Of a stretch of 64,000 nucleotides of DNA, positions 32,046-45,762 are shown one piece after another. The position numbers were made by a program, and so were the translations under genes. A model generated the notes under the pieces. It searched no databases and had not been told where the DNA came from. It saw nothing but the letters and a program-made list of their open reading frames with translations. Within the stretch, counting starts at the first letter, position 1. Every line of letters begins with the position of its first letter. The DNA comes from Sophora flavescens (taxonomy: Eukaryota > Streptophyta > Magnoliopsida > Fabales > Fabaceae): positions 82,219,840-82,283,839 of the forward strand of contig CM061068.1 in NCBI GenBank assembly GCA_030762895.1. The letters run 5' to 3'.

Positions 32046-34179
32046 GGTTCTTTACCTCAAATGTATTACTCCCTTAGATTATATTACTAACATGAAAATG
32101 TTGAATCGCTGATTTTCCGTCAAAATCTCCATTTATACAAAATTTCTAAGAATTTGACCGAACTTCGTTAATTTTGTATATCGCGTAAATCATTTTTCAA
32201 TGATTTTACACTCTAATAGTCCAAAACTCATTTTTGGAGTTTTAGAACAGTTTTACAAGCATAAAAAACAGTTTCTAACTGTCCAATTACATTTATTTTC
32301 GAAAATTTCAGTTTAGTCCCTAAAATTTCATTAATTACAAAAAGGTCCTTATTCACTTAAAACCTTAGAACTTTTTATTTATAACTTCAAATCACACCAA
32401 ACCAACTTCTTTGGAAATATTTTTTAGCTGCCCTCAAATTTTCCAGAAATCGCATTTCTGCCCCAAATATTTTTCAATAATTGCAAAAAGGTCCTTTATA
32501 TACAAAAAAGCTTATAACTTTTTATGTATTAATCCAATTAACACCAAACCAATTTCTATGGTTTTGTCTCATAAAGAACTACAATCTTAAGATACAAGTA
32601 CATGAATTTCAGTTCGGCCACTGAAATTCTCAGAAATTGCAATTTAGACCCTAAGGACTCATAAATCCATAACTTTCAGCATATACATCCAAATCAATCC
32701 AAACCTATTTCCATATTCTTATGTGATCATGAAATCCTCATAAACATTATTCAAACCATTTATAACCTCATGGAATCCATTTAATTTAACATGACCGAAT
32801 GACCTTACTTTTTCATTTTAACCATTTTTGTTTTAGAAAACAAACAATCATTAACCAAGGTTCCAACTATTGATTAATCACACCAATATAAACACATATC
32901 AAAATAAAACATCAACCAAATCCTCCAAGAGGATCACACACAAATAAATCAATAAATTACACAACTTACACACTTATAATTTACAAGACTTTATACATTA
33001 ATAAACCACCAACTTATCTACCCTAAGGTTGGATGATGGTAATCTCCCACATACCTTTGGTGACCACTTGATACTCAAGCAAGAAGAGGATGATGTTCAC
33101 CTAGAGCTCAAGGTTTGAACCAACAAAACCTAGCCACGAACAATCAACAAGAAAACAAGTTAAAAATGGAAAAAAAAACCATCTAACCCAATTGAGAGTT
33201 AGGTTCGGCCTTGTCAAGAAAATAGGCTAGATATATCTAAATTTTTCAAACTCTTGGATGATGAAAATAGAAGTCATATGAAGATAATAGAAATTGGAAT
33301 CACATTAAAAGGATTTTTCTATGATTTTCTAGAGATTTTTGAAGTTCTAGATCTAAGAATTTGAAATTTGTGAAAACTTGAAATATGAAGAAAATTTGTG
33401 AAAGAAAAGGAAGGTATGATCATGAATCACAAGAATCAACCTTTAGACTTTGAAGAAACCAACAACAACTTAGACTTCCTTTGAAAATCACTATGAAGAA
33501 CTTAAGAGTATTTTGTGTGCAAGTCATAAGAACATGAACCAAATGAGTAAAATGAATGGCCAATTGTGGTTTTGAAGAGTGTGGCCGTGAGTTGCTAGGG
33601 ATAAAAGGGTCCAAAAAGTAAATTATTGTCATGGCAAACTTGTAGTTAAAATGAAGGATTTAGGGTAATTTGAGTTTTTCACATTTTAGTCATCATTACT
33701 TGCATTTAATTCATGGTGACTAACCTATATGACTCACCCCCTTGAGTCATCACAAATGACTCATTGGTCTTATCTGTCCGGCATTGGGTTTTGTCTCTGC
33801 ACCTCCGTTCTCGATTCCATCGATCCCCGATCGTCGAGTATTCGCCTGAATATCGTATAATAACCTATTTATTTTAAAAAATTTCAAAATAACCACTATG
33901 GTTGGAAATAAAATATAAACCTAAATGGTTTCGTTCATGGGTCAAAATTAGGTTTTCTGACCAGTAAAATCTTACTGTCAGTGAAAGCACAGACCGGGTT
34001 TCGTTTGAGTTTTAAACCCAAATTTTTACCGTAAGCTTCTACCATAAGGTAGAGTATAACTTTGATTTATTATATTAAAATCAATTTCTAGATCTAATAT
34101 AAAAATTATGAACAATTAAAATTCTACCGGTAATTGAAAAACAGTAAAAACGGCAAAACGGTAAAAACAGGGTGTGGCA
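32046..34179 (-). repeat. 5' LTR of element A, distal part
   Basis: Resumes A's LTR with GGTTCTTTACC and ends GGGTGTGGCA at 34179, a decayed form of the GGGTGTTACA end. Total LTR length without copia is about 3.8 kb. Near 33730-33763 it has three TGACTCA/TGAGTCA words. No conserved reading frame. Confidence 0.82.
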
Positions 34180-34246
34180 TTTCAGAAATAAGACACTAGA
34201 GTGTGTACTATATTCAATATTTTAATTTACTATTTGTGTTGTCTAA
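34180..34246. other. Sliver of host DNA between elements A and B
   Basis: AT-rich sequence outside A's LTR and before the solo LTR B. Its last five bases TCTAA (34242-34246) recur at 57966-57970, so it was once contiguous with the host DNA at the right of the window. Confidence 0.75.
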
Positions 34247-35836
34247 TCTAAAACTTGTCTCGAGGGCTACATTGTAAGTGACATTTTAAGTTCGAAAAGT
34301 AGGTTAATTAAAATTGGTTGTAAAAGAATGGAGTAATTTTTTTTCCTTTTTCCCGAGTCATAAATGTAACTACTTTGATTCAAGTGAATGTACAATAAAA
34401 TATTCCATTATCATAGTTAAGGTCATAAGTCCATAAATCATTTACATAAAACCAAACCCGACTCATAAATAGGAATCATAAAAGTATACATACTCATCAT
34501 AGAGATATGGAGACGCAGCTCCTAAAATATAAGATACTTGGAACCGCAGCTCCATAAGCGTTAACTCTCAGACATACACAGCTGGCCAAACTACAACGGA
34601 AAAGACAGTCCTTCCTCATATATCATGAGAAAGACAAATCAAACTAACGAGATCTAGTGGAAACTCTATTTGAGTCCACTACCGACGTCATCATAAAAGA
34701 CACTACTGGAGTTACTACAATAGTAACTCCAAGACTAAGCCCTTTCCCCTTCCAAGAGGAAATACATTTTCTACTAACCATCAACGGTCATGCCCATCTC
34801 AAGAAAAGAAAAGTCAGGCATGACAGAAAACAAACACTATCATCTTAGACTATCTGAAGTCTGGAATACGTTCACTAGAAACTCCGACATATCGTCCACA
34901 TGCTCGAACATCATCCTCTACAATGCGTCAATCAAGTGACATATTGGCGTCTCAATCTTCTCAAAAGAATACGGAAGGCACATAGCCAGCCGACATAGGA
35001 AATATAAAAATAAGGAGGTGTGATTTCCATTTATCTTACACATAAGGCAGACATGCAGTGGTACGACTCTCAGGTACGTACAATTATCAATATTCAATCA
35101 TATCTACACTCATATCAAAACAATAATGTTTCATAGAAACATGACCACGGAACAACGTTTTCCTAGATATAAGACATCTAAGACTTGAGGAATGACCTCT
35201 GAATTCCTATAACATGGTTTTACGAACAGTCGGAGAGAGTGGTTCGGAGGATTGTTTCGGAGGTACCAACCTAGGGTAATGAAAAAATGTGTCAACAGTA
35301 GGCAACGTGCACGTCATAGGCTTTTTCGTGAACATCCTACACTATTAGAAAATACAGTGTCTAGTCAAGTATGTCGGTGTATTGCAAGATTGCCATACCA
35401 GAGAGGAGCAATCAACTGGGCCTATATGAGTATTTCAAACCCCGACATCCCTGAGCATCAATAGATCATCACTATGGAATTCGCACCCACATTAAAGTGT
35501 TAGCTCAATCTCCTAGGTACAACTGCCTTACAGAACATAGTTTCACTGTGTGTTTAGGCAAAATTTGCTGGAAATGCGCTCTTCTCGTCTATCTACCTGA
35601 TGCCATCTTGATTCCATCGAAATCCTTTCAACGTGCTTTATCAGAGGCTAGCTGTTATTAAGTCCGAATTACCGGTACTTAACATCGAGCTAATATTCTC
35701 AAGTAACCTTTCGTCTTTGTGCAAAGTTTTCTTAAAGTACTTGATTAAAAATCCTAGCACATTATGAGATTGGAACACAAGTCTGAATATTTATTTATAT
35801 GTACTTTTCTAATTGAGCCTTTTTCTTGGCTTCCAA
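34247..35836 (-). repeat. Solo LTR B, left part
   Basis: Same family and orientation as A's LTR, starting at a decayed terminus (11 of 16 bases match TGTAACACCCTTCTCG). It is interrupted at TCCAA (35832-35836) by X2 and resumes at 55448. Flanking TCTAA duplications mark B as one LTR-length insertion of about 4.1 kb with no internal region. Confidence 0.85.
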
Positions 35837-38800
35837 TGTAACACCCCGACATCATCAACAAACGGGTAATCGACGGAGTCGAGAACGGAAGTGCAGAGAC
35901 AAAACCCGACATCAGATGGTGGGTCATCTTGCCACCTAGGGTGGTGAGTCACATGGGAGATTCACCTAGCATTTATGAAGCATAATGATGACACCAAAAT
36001 ATCATGATATTTATTCTAGTGAAAAGACCAAAATGCCCTTGTTCTTTAAGTGAAATTTCAAGAGTATTACTAAGTGAATTTTGACCAAAATACCCTCTAA
36101 AATTACTTAATTTCGTGCAGCCCCTCCACTAAACCAAACTCATTTGATTTTGATTTCATTTCATCATCTTTCTCTCAAAAACCCTAATCGAGTAAACAAC
36201 GGAACCAGACACAAATGTGCAGAGATATACCGGGAGAATAGAACGACGAGTCATCCAAGATGACTCAAGAGGATGAGTCACCATAATGACTCACCATAGT
36301 CATTAATATGCATTTATGACAAGTAAATGTGAAAAGACTAAAATACCCCTAACCTAACCATCCTAGTTAAATGACAACCATGATTAAGGCAAGACATTAA
36401 CAAATTTGCTTCTTCTTCCTCACATGTGGTCACAATTTAGCCACACCTCCTACTCACCATAACCACTCATTTATCATGATGACTTCAAGTGAAATGACCA
36501 AATTACCCCTAAGTTAACCTAACCTATGTTTGGTTAATTCAACCATGGTTCACAAGACAATTTCAAATTGACTTCAACTCCTCATTTGTGGTTCACAAAC
36601 AGCCACCTTCTTCTACACACCTCCACCACATATTTTTCATGACTCACCCTACTGACTCACCATTGCCATTAATGTGCATTTAATGTAACCAAGATGAATC
36701 ATCATTTAACTTAACCTAAGTTTAGTCATTTTTCACCATAATTCAATTAAGCTTAACCAAGAAATTCTCCTCCTCATTTTGGACAGCATCACACGGTCTC
36801 ACTTCCATAAAACCCCACTTGGCCATTCATTCATCTATTTTGCTCATTTCTCATAACTTCTCACAAAATACTCTTAAGTTCTTCCACTTGATTTACAAAG
36901 GAACTCTAAGTTCTTGATTGTTTCTTCAAATTCTAAAGGTATAGTCTTATGATTCATGATCATACCTTCACTTCTCTTCACAACTTTTCTTCCTGTCTCA
37001 AGTTTTCTTCAAATTCCAATTTCTACATCTTGTTTTTCAAATAATTATAGAAAACCATAGAAAAATCAATTTAATGTGAGATCAATTTCTATGATCTTCA
37101 TATGACTTCTATATTCATCATGCAAGAGCTTGAAAATTTAGAGATCTCTAGCTATTTCTTTCTATCTTGGCCGAAACTATGTTCAAGTGTGCTAGGATGA
37201 TTTTCTTCAATCATTAACTTGTTTTCTTGTTGGTTGTTCATGGCTAGGTTTGTTGGTTCAAACCTTGAGGCTTTAGGTGAAAAACATCCTTCTATTATTT
37301 GACTTTCCAAGTGTATACAAGAGGTATGGGGGAGATTACCACTATCCTACCTTAATGTAGATATGTTGATGGTTTATTTAGTGTATATGTGGTCTTGTAA
37401 TTCCTAAGTATGAAATTTGTATATTTATTTGCATATGTGTGTGATCCTTTTGGAGGATTTGGTCGATGCTTGATGTTGATATATGTTGGTTTTGATTCAA
37501 TGATTTCTAATTGGATACTTGATGGTTGTTTATTTGATTTAATGTGAAAATTTGCCAAACAAGATCATCCTTTGGCCATTCTGCCTTGACTGGTTAAATG
37601 GGTTCCATATGGAGTTAAATTGTTTGAATAATTTTTATGAGTATTGAATGAATATATAAGAGTATAGAAATTGGTTTGGATTGATTTGGATGTGTTTAAT
37701 GAAAGATATGATTTTATGAGCCCTTAGGGACTAAAATGCAATTTCTGAGAATTTCAGTGGCTGCACTGAAATTCATGTTCTCGTATGTTAATATTGTAGT
37801 CCTTGATGAGACAAAACCATAGAAATTGGTTTGGTGTTAATTGGATTAAAACATAAAAAGATATAAGCTTTTTAGTACACAAGGACCTTTTTGCAAATAT
37901 TGTAAAATATTTGGGCAGAAATATAATTTCTGGAAATTTGAGGGCAACTGAAAAATATTTCTAAAGAATTTGGTTTGGTGTTATTTGAAGTTATAAATAA
38001 AAAAGTTACAAGATTTTAAGTGAACTGGGACCTTTTTGTAATTAATGAAGTTTAGGGACTAAACTGCAATTTTCAAAAATTTATGTAATTGGAAAGTTAG
38101 AAACTGTTTTTAATACTTATCAAACTGTTCTAACACTCCAAAATGAGTTTTTGACTATTATAGTGCAAAATCGTTGAAAAATGATTTACGTGATTTACAA
38201 AATTAACGACGTTCGGTCAAATTCTTAGAAATTTGGTATAAATGGAGATTTAGATGTAAAATCAGTGTTTCAACATTTTCATATGAGTAATATAACCTAG
38301 GAGAGTAATAAATTTGAGGTGAAGAACCATGTTTTCAAAAATATGGCTTTTGGGCCTAAGTTCAGTAAAAAGCTGTGAAACTGTCGTTAACTGTTTTTAA
38401 GGATTTTCGAGAAAATGTTTTGAGAAACAGGTACCTATGTATATTTGATGGAAATTATTCTTGAAAATTGATTTGATTTTATCTAAAGGTTTTGGTTTTA
38501 ATCCAAAAGGATTTTAGTCTTCAATGTCAATTTTTTACACTAAAATGCAAAAACCTAAGCCAAGAACGACTTAGTGAAAATACGAACGTAATAATTTATG
38601 ACATGGGGTGGAATACGACCTTATGTCATAAAGTATGGATAATTAATTATCCATATTACATAAAATTTAACGAACTCAGAATGATTTGTTTTCTTGGAAG
38701 CCAAAGAAAAAGGCTCAATTAGAAAAGTCCGGAGAAATAAATAATTGGACTTGTGTTTCATTCTCATAATGCGTTAGGACTTTTAAACAAAGTGTTTTAA

Positions 38801-39586
38801 GATATCTTTACACAAAGATGAAAGGTTACTTGAGAACTTCATCTCGATGTTAAGGACCTTAATTCAGACTTAAACGTGAAAGAATTCCGATGGAATCAAG
38901 ATGTCATCCAATGGAAAGACAAGAAGAATGCATTTTTCCAGTAATTTTGCCTAAACACATAGTGAAACTATGTTCTGTAAGGTCGTTGTGCCTAGGAGAT
39001 TGAGCTAACACTTTAATGCGGGTGTGAATGCCGTAGAGCCGATCTGGTTGATGCTTGACGATGTTGGGGTTACGAAATACTCACATAGGCCCAGTGGGTT
39101 GCTCCTTTGTGGCGTGGTGATCTGGCAATACACTGACATACTTGAATAGATGCTACGTGTTTTCTGGTAGTGTAGGATGTTCCTGAAAAAGCCTATGACA
39201 TGAATGCCCTCTACTATTGACGCATTCTTTATTACCCAAGACTGGTACCTCCGGAACAATCCTCCGAACCACTCTCTCCGACTATTCGTAAAACCATGGT
39301 ATAGGAATTCAGAGGTCATTCCTCGAGTCTTAGATGTCTTCTATTTAGGAAAACGCGGTGCTGTGGTTATGTTTCAGTGAAACATTATTGTTTTGTTATG
39401 AGTGTAGATATGATTGATAATTTTTAATAGTACGTACCTGAGAGTCGTACCACTACATGCCTGCCTTATGTGTAAGATAAATGGAAATCTCACCTCCTTA
39501 TTTTTATATTGCCTATGTCGGCTGGCTATGTATCTTCTATATTATTTTGAGAAGATTGAGAAGTTAAGATGTCGCTTACCAACGCA
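35837..39586 (+). repeat. X2 5' LTR, truncated at its 3' end
   Basis: About 3.75 kb, the sense-oriented equivalent of the A and B LTRs. Six TGACTCA/TGAGTCA words lie at 35945-36659. It ends at ...ACCAACGCA, about 600 bp short of the full LTR as judged from 54840-55447. Confidence 0.8.
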
Positions 39587-40023
39587 TGTAACACCCTTCT
39601 CGAGTGCTACATCTTACGTGACATTTTAAGGCCGAAGAGTAGGTTAATTAAAATTGGCTATGAAAGAATGGGGTAATTTTTTTATTTTTCACAAATCGCA
39701 AATATAAATACTTTGATTCAAGTGAATGGACAATAAAATATTCTATTACCCTTTTAGGGTTGTAAGTACGAAAATCATTTACACAAGACCAAACTCGACT
39801 CATAAACAAAATCATTGAAATATAAAGATCCAGTATAAAGATATGGAGACGCAGCTCCTAAAATATAAGATGCTTGGAGTCGCAGCTCCATAAACCGTAA
39901 CATTAATTCCCAGACATACTCAGCTGGCCAAACTAAAATAGAAAATACAATCCTCTCTCATACATCGTGAGAAGGATAAACCAACTGACGAGATCTGGTG
40001 GAAACTCTATTTGAGTCCACTAT
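39587..40023 (-). repeat. D: reversed LTR fragment of the same family
   Basis: On the plus strand it begins TGTAACACCCTTCTCGAG, like A's primer-proximal LTR end. It runs 437 bp parallel to B (34247 on) and is cut by the Z LTR at 40024. Preceding bases ACGCA could be one half of a target duplication; the other half is not found. Confidence 0.75.
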
Positions 40024-41351
40024 TGATGAGCGTGATTTCACCTCATATGTCCTTGTCATTTTGCATGCATTTTCATATAGTTTAGGCATATTTAATTTGA
40101 TTTTTGTGAGTTTTTACCTTGGAACGGGTAAGGTGGTTTTGTGGTGTTTGTGTGCAGGAATTGAAGATTAAAATGCTCAGGACCAATTATGTTGGAGTTT
40201 GCAGGAAGGTGGAGCTTGAAATACAAGAAAAATGAGCCAGAGCCCATCACGGCCTGACCGTGATAGGCATCACGGCCATGATCGAGTAGGGCTGAAAAAA
40301 AAGAAGAATGTTACACTCAGAACTGGTCACGGCCAGGCCGTGATGGCCATCACGGCCGTGACATGCAAACTGGACCAGACTCTCACAGGCAGAACTGATC
40401 ACGGCTAGGCCTTGATGACCATCATGGTCGTGACGTGCAAAATCTAGGATTTTGATTTGTTTTTTTTATCTGATTTGTAATTGCTTTAATCTCAAGTTAC
40501 CCTACATTATAAATAGGACTCTTAGGCTCGAAAATAGAGATCTTCGGGTAGCTACCTTAGGCAAATATTAGGATTTCTCTTCTTCTCCAATTTCTTCTCT
40601 TCTCTTAGGTTTTTTTATGTTCTTTTTAATCAAGATTGCCTTGACCATGACAATGCTTGAGTAGTCTTTTTATTTCTAGGAATTGGGGCTATGCCCAAGA
40701 CTTGTTTTATGTTATGAATTGATATTTTCCCTTTGTTAACTCCAATTTGCTTTTGATTTAATTCCTATTGCATGAATTACTTGTGAATTTGGTGCTCACT
40801 TATTTGCATGTCATAGATACTCCAAGGATGAACCTAGCGGTGAACTTAGGTATTGGATCTATAGGGATTGAACTTAGGACTTAAATCACGAGAGTTGGAA
40901 GCGGTCCTTCAAGGGTTCATTGAATTGTCACGAATCTTAATGGGTTCAATTTAAATACAATTACCACGAGTAGGGGTTGATTTAATTGGGCACGGTTCTT
41001 GTATCTCGATAGGGAACATTAACTTATTTTGGATAAATTCACCTTCAAAGAAATTTTGATAATTAACAAGAAGGGTAGTCAATTTAGCAGCACGAGCAGT
41101 CTTGTTGGTAACCCAATTCCTGGAAATCTCTTTTAATTTGAAAATCTCCAGATTTGATTTGATTGTGATTTCATTTGATTGTGTTTTAAATACTAGATTT
41201 GTTAGTTAATTCTTATTTCAAATTCCAAATCTTTTTCTTGTTTAGTTTAATTAATTTAATAATTAATTGTAATTTAAGATCACGGTCTCTGTGGGTTCAA
41301 TCTTTTTATTACTTGACGACGAAGTCGTTCACTTGTGGATTCACGCTATCA
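40024..41351 (+). repeat. Z 5' LTR (about 1.33 kb)
   Basis: Begins TGATGAGCG, like W. Three palindromic blocks ATCACGGCC..GGCCGTGAT lie at 40246-40438, a TATAAATAGG at about 40508, and the end is GCTATCA. The last 400 bp are duplicated downstream. Confidence 0.8.
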
Positions 41352-41357
41352 AGTTTT

Positions 41358-41375
41358 TGGCGTCGTTGTCGGGGA
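41358..41375 (+). other. Z primer binding site (tRNA-Asp-like, decayed)
   Basis: TGGCGTCGTTGTCGGGGA differs from the tRNA-Asp complement at two positions (both C to T). A second copy from the tandem duplication is at 42282-42299. Confidence 0.78.
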
Positions 41376-41457
41376 CTGTGCTTTCTTGAATTTCAATTTA
41401 ATTTTTAAATTGATTTTTCTGGACATTTTTTTTTATTAATTTTTCTTTATTTTTCTA

Positions 41458-41904
41458 GTGTATCTATCTCTCTCTTTGCAGGTATTTTTCTCTTTTATTC
41501 TAGGATCCCAAAGTCTTGGAAATCTTATTGAAGTTGACCCCGAGATCGAAAAGACCTATCATAGACGTAGGAGACTACAAATACAAAGAGCGAGAGAGGG
41601 GTTGATTCCCATTCCACTCAGGACGAATCTACCGGATACCAAACCACTAAAGGACTACGCAGCCCCAAATGCTAGGGGTTTGCGAACTGGGATTACTAGG
41701 CCAGAAATTGAGGCGGAGAACTACACCATACCGCCTCAGTTAATTGGCATGATTAGGCAACATCAATTTGGAGGATTGCCCTCGAAATACCCGACTGATC
41801 ATGTGGAGACATTCTTGGAATTCTGTGATGCAATAAGAATTCAAGGTTTCCCGATTGATGCTATTCGCTTGTGGTTAAATACAATTACCACGAGTAGGGG
41901 TTGA
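41458..41904 (+). pseudogene. Z gag start fragment (upstream duplicate)
   Basis: Encodes the same N-terminal part as 42382 on (LIEVDPEIEKTYHRRRRLQI, PPQLIGMIRQHQFGG). It then runs into the duplicated LTR sequence at LWLNTITTSRG and stops. It is a by-product of the tandem duplication. Confidence 0.85.
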
Positions 41905-42381
41905 TTTAATTGGGCATGGTTCTTGTATCTCGATAGGGAACATTAACTTATTTTGGATAAATTCACCTTCAAAGAAATTTTGATAATTAACAAGAAGGGT
42001 AGTCAATTTAGCAGCACGAGCAGTCTTGTTGGTAACCCAATTCCTGGAAATCTCTTTTAATTTGAAAATCTCCAGATTTGATTTGATTGTGATTTCATTT
42101 GATTGTGTTTTAAATACTAGATTTGTTAGTTAATTCTTATTTCAAATTCCAAATCTTTTTCTTGTTTAGTTTAATTAATTTAATAATTAATTGTAATTTA
42201 AGATCACGGTCTCTGTGGGTTCAATCTTTTTATTACTTGACGACGAAGTCGTTCACTTGTGGATTCACGCTATCAAGTTTTTGGCGTCGTTGTCGGGGAC
42301 TGTGCTTTCTTGAATTTCAATTTAATTTTTAAATTGATTTTTCTGGACATTTTTTTTTATTAATTTTTCTTTATTTTTCTA

Positions 42382-44646
42382 GTGTATCTATCTCTCTCTT
42401 TGCGGGTATTTTTCTCTTTTATTCTAGGATCCCAAAGTCTTGGAAATCTTATTGAAGTTGACCCCGAGATCGAAAAGACCTATCATAGACGTAGGAGACT
42501 ACAAATACAAAGAGCGAGAGAGGGGTTGATTCCCATTCCACTCAGGACGAATCTACCGGATACCAAACCACTAAAGGACTACGCAGCCCCAAATGCTAGG
42601 GGTTTGCGAACTGGGATTACTAGGCCAGAAATTGAGGCGGAGAACTACACCATACCGCCTCAGTTAATTGGCATGATTAGGCAACATCAATTTGGAGGAT
42701 TGCCCTCGAAATACCCGACTGATCATGTGGAGACATTCTTGGAATTCTGTGATGCAATAAGAATTCAAGGTTCCCCGATTGATGCTATTCGCTTGTGGTT
42801 ATCCCCCCCCCCCGCGACTGGAAAGGCAAGAGCTTGGTTGAAGTCAGTGCCTGCTAATACTTTGTCAACTTGGGACCAACTAGAGCAGGCATTCTTGGAA
42901 AAATTCTTCCCACCATCCAAGACCTCTCACTTACAAACTCAGATCACCGGCTTCTACCAAAAGGATGGATGCTTATTCGAAGCTTGGGATCGTTACAAGG
43001 GATTGCTAGAATCTTGCCCACATCATAGGCTTGAGAAGTGGCTTTTAGTGCATACCTTCTACAACGGATTGGACTATTCTTCGAAGGTGTCGCTTGACTC
43101 CGCAGCTGGTGGAGCATTGATGAATAGACCAATGACTCAAACATTTGAGATCATTGAGAATGTTTCCACCAACTATCACCAATAGGGTTCAGAAAGAGGT
43201 AATAACCTGAAAAAGCTTTTGAGGGGTAAGTTTGAAATGAATGGTAATGATTTAATTATGTCTAGAGTTGAGTCATTGAGTAAACGCTTTGATAAGCTTG
43301 AAAAAGCTAATGTGAGTTCAATAGGTGCTACTAATGTTGTTTGTGAGATTTGTGGTATGCAGGGACATGACATGATGGAATGCCCACATGGTAGTGCTCC
43401 TGGATCTGGTGCTTCGGGGGAATAAGTGAGCTCTTGTCACAATTTCTATGACACGAATCCGAAGTTGCCAAACTATGTTCCCCCAAATTCTTACAACCAA
43501 GGAAGGAAGAATAGCCCTTATCTCTCCTACGAGAACTACAACAACACGTTGATTCACGAATTCCAGGAAGGCCAAGGTAATAGGAAACTCGCATCGAGGT
43601 ATCCTCAAGTACAAAAGTATAAACTTGATTCTCTTTTGGAAAATTTTGTTGAAACTCAAACAAAGCAAAATGAAGAGTTTAGGCAACAAGGTAGGGCAGT
43701 CAATGAGGCAATAAAAGAGTTAACATCTAAGGTAGATAACTTAGCCATACATAATAAGATGTTAGAAACTCAGATTGCCCAACAAGCTAGTACATATTCT
43801 TTAACTAAGGGTACGTTTCTGGGACAACCCGAACTTAATCCCAATGAGCACTGTAATGCTATATACTTGAGGGATGACAAGCTTGAGGTAGTTGAAAAGG
43901 ATGTGCAATGTGAGGTGGACATGAGTGAACAAGAAGAGATAAAACCAAAGTATGTCCCCCCACCACCTTACCAACCCCCAACACCTTTCCCACAAAGGCT
44001 AGTCAAGAAAAAACAAGTAGAAAAAGATACTAAGAGCTTAATTGAGGAGCATGATGTATGAAGTTTCTATATTGCTTGCTCAATTGGAGAAGTGAAAATA
44101 GACCAAGGCTTATGTGACTTAGGGGCTAGTGCAAGTTTGATGATACTTACCATCTTTATGAAGTTAGGAACCAAGGAATTGAGTCCATCCAAGTTCTCTT
44201 TGCAATTTACGGATGGCTCAACTAAAACACCTCTAGGCATACCAGAGAATGTCCCCATAAAGGTAGGGAAATTTTTCATTCCTACCGATTTCATGGTGTT
44301 GGATGTGAACGGGAATTCTAAATTCCCTATCATTCTTGGAAGTCCATTCTTGGCTACAACTGGAGCAATAATAGATGTAAAAAATGGTAAGCTCTCCTTG
44401 AATGTAGAGAAAGGAAGTGTGGATTTTGATTTGACTAACTCATATAACAACCCTCCTTTTGAGAGTCATGTGTGCAGGATTGAGATAATGCCTCCAATGG
44501 TGAAGGAAGAGCTTAACATGGAAGCAACTCCCAAACTTTGCATAACAAATGATGCACCAAATAATGATGAAATTGGAGTTGCTCAACATGTGGAGTTAAA
44601 ACTTCCACCGGGAGGAAGTAAGGCCATGAAACTCAGAGTGAAATGA
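42382..44646 (+). pseudogene. Z gag-protease, one frame with three stops
   Basis: A single frame from about 42382 to 44646. The gag domain (HQFGGLPSKYPTDHVETFL, GKARAWLKSVP, FLEKFFPPSKTS, FYNGLDYSSKVSLD, SAAGGALMNR) is Athila-like. A degenerate knuckle (CEICGMQGHDMMEC) follows, then a charged linker, then an aspartic protease with intact LCDLGASASLM and IILGSPFLATTGA. The stops are TAG at 43183-43185, TAA at 43423-43425 and TGA at 44059-44061. All three lie in the same frame, so they are point mutations rather than frameshifts. No upstream ATG is obvious; the frame is entered by a GTG at 42382. An 11-C run lies at 42803-42813. Confidence 0.85.
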
Positions 44647-45762
44647 GCAAAGTGAAAGCGCATATGGCCATATGAACAAAATAGGTTCTTTGAAGGACTT
44701 CCTTGGAAGAAAGGTGTTCTTTCACTTCCAAGCCCAACTGATCCCGGTTGATTGAAGGGAGTATGGTCAACCTTAAGACAGTAAATAAGCGCTTCTTGGG
44801 AGGCAACCCAAGCTTTCTTTCCCCTTTTAATTTGTTTTGGAATTTTGTTTTTGAATAATTTGAGAAGATTAAGAGAAGAAAGATCACAAATTGATGGATT
44901 TGCCAAGTATTGTTTCAGGTTAGGAAGGCATGAAGAGCAAAAAGGCATGGGGAAAATGAAGTCATAGGAGATCATGGTCTGGCCCTGATGTCCATCATGG
45001 CCATGATGTGAAAAAAAGGGGGGTGAGACCAGAATTGATCACGCACAGGCCGTGACCCCTGTCACGCCCGTGATGGGCCAATAACTGAAGATCATAAAGG
45101 AACACGGCCCGGCCATGATAGCCCTCCAGGGCGTGATGTGAAGAATCCAGGAACAGAACGCATCATGACCCAACCGTGATATACGTCACTCCCGTGATGG
45201 AATGAGCCCAGTAGAAGCAGACGGCTAGGCCGTGATGTCCTTCACGCCCATGATGAAGACCTGCACCATGACCCGAATTGGGCATGGCCTGCCCGTGATG
45301 ATGGTCACGGGCGTGACACGATGCTGTTGTGTTTTTAAACCAGTTTTTGCCCCCTGCTTCAGTATTTCACTAACACAACCCTAGCACCCTTCTTCTACCT
45401 CTATAGCCACCATCTCAAAGCTCCACTCCTCCATCTCTTTTCACACACTCATCACCACATCACTCCTACAAATAACCCAACATCTCTTCTCCTTCTCATC
45501 TTCTCCTTCATCTCTTCACAACCTCCACCATACCCACTCAACTAAAACCTTCAAAACCCACCTCTTCGTGACACCCATGCCAAACAAACTTAGATTCCTT
45601 CCTTCCTAGACCCAATCCAACAAAACCTACAAGCCAATTCCTTCAATTTAGACCAATTCAAAAAGTCCATATTTTGAAACCCTAGCCTCTAAAATTCGAA
45701 TTTACTGAAAAAGTTCAAGATGGGATTGTGCATCTGATGCTTTAGGATTCATTGGAGCATTC
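44647..45762 (+). other. Z non-coding stretch with palindromic CACGGCCGTG repeats
   Basis: Pol would normally lie here but is absent. TTGGGAGGCAACCCAAGC at about 44798 is a phrase often seen after protease in Athila-like elements. At 44966-45325 about six decayed blocks of the ATCACGGCC..GGCCGTGAT type occur, matching the Z LTR motif. Confidence 0.65.

Larger units (their letters stand above)
40952..42800 (+). repeat. 924-bp tandem duplication in Z
   Basis: Positions 40952-41876 and 41876-42800 are near identical (few substitutions: GGGCAC/GGGCAT, TTTGCAGG/TTTGCGGG, GGTTTCCCG/GGTTCCCCG). The copy joint shares TTA with both ends. It duplicates the LTR 3' end, primer site and gag start. Confidence 0.9.
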
